Shown here: piece by piece, positions 13,337 through 17,798 of the stretch
Layout: each line of letters opens with the position of its first letter
Numbering within the stretch: position 1 is the stretch's first letter
From: CAG-791 sp963591995
GTDB taxonomy: Bacteria > Bacillota > Clostridia > Lachnospirales > Lachnospiraceae
Direction of reading: 5' to 3'
Assembly: GCA_963591995.1 (NCBI GenBank)
Contig: CAVAUJ010000050.1
Location: forward strand, 1-17,798
DNA length: 17,798 nt
Position numbers and translations under genes: made by a program
Notes under the pieces: generated by a model
Told to the model about the DNA's origin: nothing
The model's input: the letters and a program-made list of their open reading frames with translations, nothing else
Database searches by the model: none

Positions 13337-14833
13337 ATGTTAAGCACAGCGAATGCAACATTATTTATCGTTGGATTTATCTTGTATGTTGCGGCAATGA
13401 TCGTAATCGGAACCATTGCCAGTAAGGGTAAGGCAGAAGGTAAGGGATATCTTACCGGCGGCGGTGAATTCCCGCTGTTTCTGATTTTTGCAACCATGGC
13501 GGCCACGCTGATCGGAACGGGATCGGCCATCGGCGCAACGGCCAACGGCTTCAAGGGCGGCTTCTACGGCTCGGCATACGGGCTCGGCGCAGCGCTCGGT
13601 CTCATCGTTCTGTGGCTGATCACAAAGGACAAGGACCTGCACGGAAAGGGCTTTGTCACGATGGCGGAGGAGGCACAGTTCTATTTCAACGGCGATAAGC
13701 ACATGAAGGCCGTGATGAGCGTCATGATGTACGTGATCGAGGTGGTATGGCTCGGCAATCACATCAACGGCGGCGCGACGTATCTTTCCTACATCACGGG
13801 CATGGATGCAACCGTTGCCAAGATCGTTGCGGTATGCGGCTTCGGTATCTACGTCATCATCGGCGGTCTGGTCGCGGTGGTCTGGACCGACCTGATCCAG
13901 CTGATCATCCTGCTGGCAGGCTTTGTGGCGATCCTGTTCATATCCATTCCGGCGGCCGGCGGCTGGAGCGGCATCTCGGAGACGCTCATCGCAAACGGCA
14001 AGGGCGGCGGTCTTAGCTTCTACGGCATCGAGAACGTGGGCCTGATGGCACTGGTTACGCTGATCCTCTCGGTGGGCGTTCCCTGCCTCGGCACTCCTAC
14101 CTACAGAATGCGGCTGTATTTTTCCAAGGATGCCAAGACCGGCAGCAAGAGCCTTCTGATGTCGGCAGGTCTCCTCTTTGTCTTCTCCTTCATCCCGGCC
14201 ATCATCGGCATGGCAGCCTTTACCATTGCCACCAACACGGGGGCACAGGCTGTGCTGGATACACCGGATTACGCATTCACCTACATCGCAACGGTTGCGC
14301 TCGGACCGGTGCTGGGACTGCTGTTCATGATCGCAGGTCTTTCGGCAACGATGTCCTCCGGTGACTCGGATGCCATCGCAGCGGTTACCATCTTCATTCA
14401 GGATGTATATCCTCTGTTCACCGGCAAGAAGCTGGAGGAGGAGAAGGTCGGCAAATATTCCAGAATCGTAACGGTTCTGACCCTTGCTCTGGCATTCTTT
14501 GCCACGCTGTTCGCCAAGGACGTCATGAGCTACATCAGCAACGTCATCGGCTCGGTGATCCCCGGCGTATCCGTCGCCATGCTTCTGGGAGCAAAGTGGA
14601 AGAAAGCAACCTGGCAGGGCGGCCTTGCATCGGTCATTGGCGGCATCGTCTTCGGTGTGCTGTATCTGGGCGTTGCACCGATCTCGGATTGGGTGAAGAC
14701 AGTGTTCACGGGCCCGATCATTCCCGGAACCGTTCTGACCCTGGTTCTGTGCGTGGTGGTATCGCTTTGCACCAAGAACGAGGTGCTGACCGACGAGCAG
14801 AAGCTGCAGAAGGTGGTTGAGGCCCGCGGCTGA
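13337..14833 (+). CDS. Sodium:solute symporter family (SSS) transporter, 498 aa
   Basis: This is a polytopic Na+-coupled uptake system of the SSS family (relatives: PutP, PanF). Seen: TMAATLIGTGSAIGATANGF in the first helices, the family signature GGLVAVVWTDLIQLIILLAG around residues 176-195, and the helix with AGLSATMSSGDSDAIAA, whose paired serines match the sodium site. Thirteen or so helices are expected. Two ATGs stand side by side; GGAGG is 2 bases from 13334 and 5 bases from 13337, so 13337 is preferred. It is the first gene of a three-gene operon with an N-acyl-D-amino-acid deacylase and a PLP enzyme, so the substrate is probably an N-acyl-D-amino acid, a D-amino acid or a D-residue-containing peptide. 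That is inference from context only. Confidence 0.92.
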   Translation: MLSTANATLFIVGFILYVAAMIVIGTIASKGKAEGKGYLTGGGEFPLFLIFATMAATLIGTGSAIGATANGFKGGFYGSAYGLGAALGLIVLWLITKDKDLHGKGFVTMAEEAQFYFNGDKHMKAVMSVMMYVIEVVWLGNHINGGATYLSYITGMDATVAKIVAVCGFGIYVIIGGLVAVVWTDLIQLIILLAGFVAILFISIPAAGGWSGISETLIANGKGGGLSFYGIENVGLMALVTLILSVGVPCLGTPTYRMRLYFSKDAKTGSKSLLMSAGLLFVFSFIPAIIGMAAFTIATNTGAQAVLDTPDYAFTYIATVALGPVLGLLFMIAGLSATMSSGDSDAIAAVTIFIQDVYPLFTGKKLEEEKVGKYSRIVTVLTLALAFFATLFAKDVMSYISNVIGSVIPGVSVAMLLGAKWKKATWQGGLASVIGGIVFGVLYLGVAPISDWVKTVFTGPIIPGTVLTLVLCVVVSLCTKNEVLTDEQKLQKVVEARG

Positions 14834-14862
14834 TCACGTAAGAGGATAGATTCGTAGTAGTG

Positions 14863-14886
14863 TGCGGGGAGGAAAAGCTCCCCGCA
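14863..14886 (+). terminator. Intercistronic hairpin between symporter and deacylase
   Basis: A perfect 9-bp stem TGCGGGGAG/CTCCCCGCA has a GAAAAG loop. It is followed only by TTTGTG, so it is more likely a partial terminator or mRNA-stabilising hairpin that sets different levels of the transporter and enzymes. It ends 15 bases before the deacylase ATG. Confidence 0.5.
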
Positions 14887-14901
14887 TTTGTGAGGTAGGG
14901 C

Positions 14902-16515
14902 ATGCTGATCAAAAATGGTTTGATTTATGACGGAAGGGGCAATGCACCGTACCGTGCGGATCTTCGGATTCGTGATGGCAGGATTGCGCAGATCGGTGAG
15001 GGACTTACCGGTGAGGAGGAGATTCTGGACGCGGCGGGGAAGGCCGTGACACCGGGCTTCATTGACATACACCGGCATTGCGACAACAAGCCGTTTCTGG
15101 ATATGTCCTTTGCTGTGCCGATGCTGGCGCAGGGGATCACGACGACGGTGGTCGGCAATTGCGGAATTTCTCTGACCCCGTGCAATGAGGATCCTGCAAA
15201 GGCGCAGGAGGCCTATGATTTTGATGAACCGGTGCTGGGACCTCCGGTGAGAGGGATCTATTCCTATCATGATTACATGGCCGGTCTGGAGAAGCTGCCG
15301 CTTCCCTTGAACATGGCGGCCATGATCGGCACCGGCAACGTCAAGATTGCCGTCAAGGGCTTCTCGAATACGCCGTTTACCGAAGAGGAGATGGCAAAGG
15401 CCAGGGGGCTGATTGAGGACGCCCTGAAGGAGGGCGCTCCCGGCATTTCCGTCGGGATCATGTATCTGCCGGAATGCTATAATTCCACCGACGATTACGT
15501 CCGGATGCTGGAGCCGCTGGGAAGATACGACTCGATCGTTACCGCCCATATCCGCGGCGAGGGCGACAGCATGGTGGAGAGCGTCAAGGAGATGATCGAG
15601 ATCGGCAGACGCGTCGGCTGCAAGGTGGAGATCAGCCATTTCAAGTCCTGCGGGATGAAGAACTGGAACCGGGAGATCTACCGTGCCATCGATGCGATCA
15701 ACGAAGCCAGGGCGGCCGGACAATGGGTTGCCTGCGACCTCTATCCCTACGAAGGCGGCTCTACGGCGCTGACGACCATGCTGCCGCCGGCCTTTGTAAA
15801 CGGAGATATGACGGCGGCGCTGCAAAGGCTGGGGACGCCGGAGGGAATCGAGAGCTTCCGCAAGATGGCTTCGGTGGAATACGACGACTGGGACAATTTC
15901 TGCCTGACGCTCGGCTGGGACAGAATCCTGATTTCCGGCGTTGCAAACGAGCACAACCGGAAATTCCTCGGGTATAACGTGGTGGATGCTGCGGCGAAAT
16001 TCGGCTACGAGGATGCGTATGCTCTGGCGGGCTATCTGATGCATGACGAGAACGGGCGCACGGCGATCATCAATATGAGCATGTGCCAGGATGACATCGA
16101 TGCGGTGGTGAAGCTTCCTTATACGGTATTCATTTCGGATTCCATCTATGCGGATACCGATACGCCCCATCCGAGAATGTACGGCTCCTTCCCGAAGGTG
16201 CTGCGCGAATACGTGAGGGAGAGAAAGCTCCTTTCAATGGAGGAGGCGATCAGGAAGATGACGTCTCTGCCGGCGGAGCGAATGGGACTTGCGGGGCGCG
16301 GCGCGATTGAAACCGGATATTGGGCGGACATCAATGTTTTCGATCCGGAGGTTTTCCGCGATCATGCGACCTATGAGAGCCCGACACTCCTGTCCACGGG
16401 ACTGAGCGCGTGCATTGTCAACGGCGGCATCGCCTACCGGGACGAAGCAAAAACACCGGAGAACTACGGCACGGCCATCCGGGCGGACCGGGGATTTTCA
16501 AAAGAGAATCGTTGA
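14902..16515 (+). CDS. N-acyl-D-amino-acid deacylase (D-aminoacylase family amidohydrolase), 537 aa
   Basis: This is a zinc-dependent amidohydrolase of the D-aminoacylase type, which releases a free D-amino acid and a carboxylic acid from N-acyl-D-amino acids. Seen: an N-terminal beta strip (LIKNGLIYDGRG), PGFIDIHRHCD with metal ligands His57/His59, VVGNCGISLTP with the family's metal-binding Cys (Cys87), TAHIRGEG (His216), EISHFKSCG (His246), and FISDSIYAD with catalytic Asp413 followed by HPRMYGSFPKVL. The family usually has SDG where this has SDS. Length is normal. Start: GAGGTAGGG just upstream of the ATG. It is second in the operon and the next gene starts 13 bases after its stop. Acyl and side-chain preference cannot be read from sequence; some relatives act on dipeptides or N-acyl-D-glutamate. 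Confidence 0.88.
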   Translation: MLIKNGLIYDGRGNAPYRADLRIRDGRIAQIGEGLTGEEEILDAAGKAVTPGFIDIHRHCDNKPFLDMSFAVPMLAQGITTTVVGNCGISLTPCNEDPAKAQEAYDFDEPVLGPPVRGIYSYHDYMAGLEKLPLPLNMAAMIGTGNVKIAVKGFSNTPFTEEEMAKARGLIEDALKEGAPGISVGIMYLPECYNSTDDYVRMLEPLGRYDSIVTAHIRGEGDSMVESVKEMIEIGRRVGCKVEISHFKSCGMKNWNREIYRAIDAINEARAAGQWVACDLYPYEGGSTALTTMLPPAFVNGDMTAALQRLGTPEGIESFRKMASVEYDDWDNFCLTLGWDRILISGVANEHNRKFLGYNVVDAAAKFGYEDAYALAGYLMHDENGRTAIINMSMCQDDIDAVVKLPYTVFISDSIYADTDTPHPRMYGSFPKVLREYVRERKLLSMEEAIRKMTSLPAERMGLAGRGAIETGYWADINVFDPEVFRDHATYESPTLLSTGLSACIVNGGIAYRDEAKTPENYGTAIRADRGFSKENR

Positions 16516-16528
16516 AAGAGGATGGAAC

Positions 16529-17632
16529 ATGGAAGGATACGTTCTGAACAATACGGAGGAGATCATTTCGCCGAGTCTCATCTATGATCTTGACATCCTC
16601 CGCAGGAACACAGAGGAAATCATCCGGATTGCCGGCGGTCCGGAACGGCTCTGGCCGCACATCAAGACGCACAAGTGCATCAAAATGGTGGAGCTGTTGA
16701 TGTCGTACGGCATTTGCAAATTCAAGGCGGCGACCATCGCGGAGGCGGAAATGGCGGCCATGGCAGGAGCGGAAAGGGTGATTGTCGCCTATCCGCTCAT
16801 CGGGCCCAATCAGAAGAGACTGATCGAGCTGGCCAAGGGGTATCCGGGTACGACCTTCTATGCGGTGGAGGACGACCTCGGTCAGATGCGGCTGCTCTCG
16901 GAGCTGTGCGGCAGAATGGATTATGAGCTGGCTTGTCTCGTGGATGTCAACACCGGGCTGGACCGCACCGGCGTTCCGATGGAGCAGGTGGAGTCGTTCT
17001 ACAAAGAGAGTGCGGCGCTTGCCCATCTGAGGCTGGAGGGGCTCCATTGCTATGACGGCAACCGTCATGAGAAGGAGTATGCGGTTCGCGACCGGAAGGT
17101 TGCCGAGACGGATGCGGTGATTGCCGGGATCGTCTCCCATCTGCGGCGTGACGGGTATGCATGCAGCATCATTGTGGCCGGCGGCACACCGTCGTTCCCG
17201 TGCCATGCAAAGGATGACGCATGGTATCTTTCCCCGGGGACTTCCTTTGTTCACGATGCGGGCTACCGGGAGGGAATTCCGGATCTGGACTGCACGCCGG
17301 GGGCCGTTGTCATGACGCGGGTGGTCAGCCACCCTGCACCGGGGCGCTTCACACTGGACCTTGGCTACAAGGGCATTGCATCGGATCCGCCGGGGCAAAG
17401 GGGCTTTATCTGCGGATATGAGGATGCGGAATCGGTGATGCAGAACGAGGAGCACTGGGTCTGGCAGCTCAAGGACGCGGACAGGATACCGCCGATCGGC
17501 GCCTGCCTGTATGTCATTCCCACGCATATCTGCCCGACGTCGGCCCTCTACCCGGAGGTGCTCATTGCCAGGAAGGGCGAAGTGGTGGAGCATTGGCAGG
17601 TGACGGCCAGAAACCGCAGGATTAACTACTAG
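16529..17632 (+). CDS. PLP-dependent D-threonine aldolase/D-serine dehydratase-type enzyme, 367 aa
   Basis: This is an alanine-racemase-fold, fold-type III PLP enzyme. Seen: PHIKTHK (43-49) with the PLP lysine probably Lys46, VDVNTGLDRTGV (138-149), GLHCYDGNRH (171-180), the phosphate-binding GGTPSFP (218-224), SPGTSFVHDAGY (235-246) and the C-terminal metal site PTHICPT. The metal motif is HxC (His333, Cys335), as in chicken and yeast D-serine dehydratases, rather than the HxD of classic D-threonine aldolases. This favours a Zn-dependent dehydratase acting on D-serine or a similar beta-hydroxy D-amino acid, but aldolase activity remains possible. The start at ATG 16529 follows AGAGG and lies 13 bases after the deacylase stop; the open frame back to 16415 overlaps that gene. 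The stop codon TAG belongs to the terminal repeat of the element that follows. Confidence 0.86.
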   Translation: MEGYVLNNTEEIISPSLIYDLDILRRNTEEIIRIAGGPERLWPHIKTHKCIKMVELLMSYGICKFKAATIAEAEMAAMAGAERVIVAYPLIGPNQKRLIELAKGYPGTTFYAVEDDLGQMRLLSELCGRMDYELACLVDVNTGLDRTGVPMEQVESFYKESAALAHLRLEGLHCYDGNRHEKEYAVRDRKVAETDAVIAGIVSHLRRDGYACSIIVAGGTPSFPCHAKDDAWYLSPGTSFVHDAGYREGIPDLDCTPGAVVMTRVVSHPAPGRFTLDLGYKGIASDPPGQRGFICGYEDAESVMQNEEHWVWQLKDADRIPPIGACLYVIPTHICPTSALYPEVLIARKGEVVEHWQVTARNRRINY

Positions 17633-17794
17633 TACATCGATTTTTAAATAACTGGCCAAACTAACTGGCCCTTTTTCCTGATTGCACGTGTCAAAAATCC
17701 TCAGCGTAGCCCGCTACGCCTACGTTTTTTGACACGCACCCTCAGAAAAAAGTTCTGCGTTATTTGGCTAGTTATTTTGCAAACGATGTACTAG
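17629..17794. mobile_element. MITE-like palindromic element, 166 bp
   Basis: Imperfect terminal inverted repeats of about 32 bp begin CTAGTACATCG and end CGATGTACTAG; inside the left arm is AAATAACTGGCCAAA and on the right ATTTGGCTAGTTATTT. Nested further in are TTTTTCCTGA/TCAGAAAAA, CGTGTCAAAAA/TTTTTGACACG (17687-17697 with 17726-17736) and GCGTAGC/GCTACGC (17704-17719), so nearly the whole element can fold into one long hairpin. It encodes no protein. A partial relative is at 8999-9063. No clear target-site duplication is visible, partly because the window ends four bases later. GGCCA/TGGCC followed by T5 (17654-17676) inside it may act as a weak terminator. Confidence 0.7.
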
Positions 17795-17798
17795 GGAA

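Noticed and set aside
14530..16170. 546-codon minus-strand frame opposite the symporter end and deacylase
   Set aside because: It is an antisense shadow of two well-supported genes, with no recognisable motif and no RBS.

Overview
The window looks like chromosomal DNA of a Gram-positive, anaerobe-type Firmicute, most likely class Clostridia (Lachnospiraceae or a relative). The basis is strong AGGAGG-type ribosome binding sites, Cna-B surface proteins with a membrane anchor and basic tail, a clostridial-type MarR/MATE pair, an SNF-type sodium symporter, and genes that look GC-rich (not counted) next to purine-rich intergenic DNA. This placement is inference; there is no rRNA or other taxonomic marker.

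Layout. (1) 1-3362: two tandem paralogous surface-protein genes, the first cut by the window edge. Their C-terminal stalk/anchor modules are almost identical (437 bp without a mismatch), while the parts upstream have diverged; each gene is followed by a hairpin terminator. (2) 3363-4640: no protein gene, but two paralogous transcription units, each with a consensus promoter, long conserved blocks, shared predicted helices and a covarying intrinsic terminator. I read these as two members of a large structured non-coding RNA family that I do not recognise; this is the most novel-looking part of the window. (3) 4698-6539: a MarR repressor and a MATE efflux pump, translationally overlapping, behind a promoter overlapped by a palindromic operator candidate. 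(4) 6751-8974: a sodium-coupled NSS/SNF transporter and an unrecognised six-helix membrane protein. (5) 9087-10397: a stand-alone dihydroorotase (pyrC), preceded by a relic of a small palindromic repeat element.

(6) 10489-12670, minus strand: a MoxR-type AAA+ ATPase and a YheO/DauR-like regulator. (7) 13337-17632, plus strand, divergent from the regulator: a sodium:solute symporter, an N-acyl-D-amino-acid deacylase and a PLP-dependent D-threonine-aldolase/D-serine-dehydratase-type enzyme. Together these suggest uptake of N-acylated D-amino acids (or similar D-compounds), hydrolysis to the free D-amino acid, and cleavage or dehydration of a D-hydroxy amino acid, under a DauR-like sensor. The operon has an approximately 145-nt leader ending in a strong terminator with a possible competing antiterminator hairpin, so a second, RNA-level control is plausible. 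(8) 17629-17794: a 166-bp MITE-like, almost fully palindromic element that touches the last gene and supplies its stop codon.

The two long gaps (714-1122 and 12671-13336) hold terminators, candidate promoters, inverted repeats and the leader RNA, and no convincing gene.
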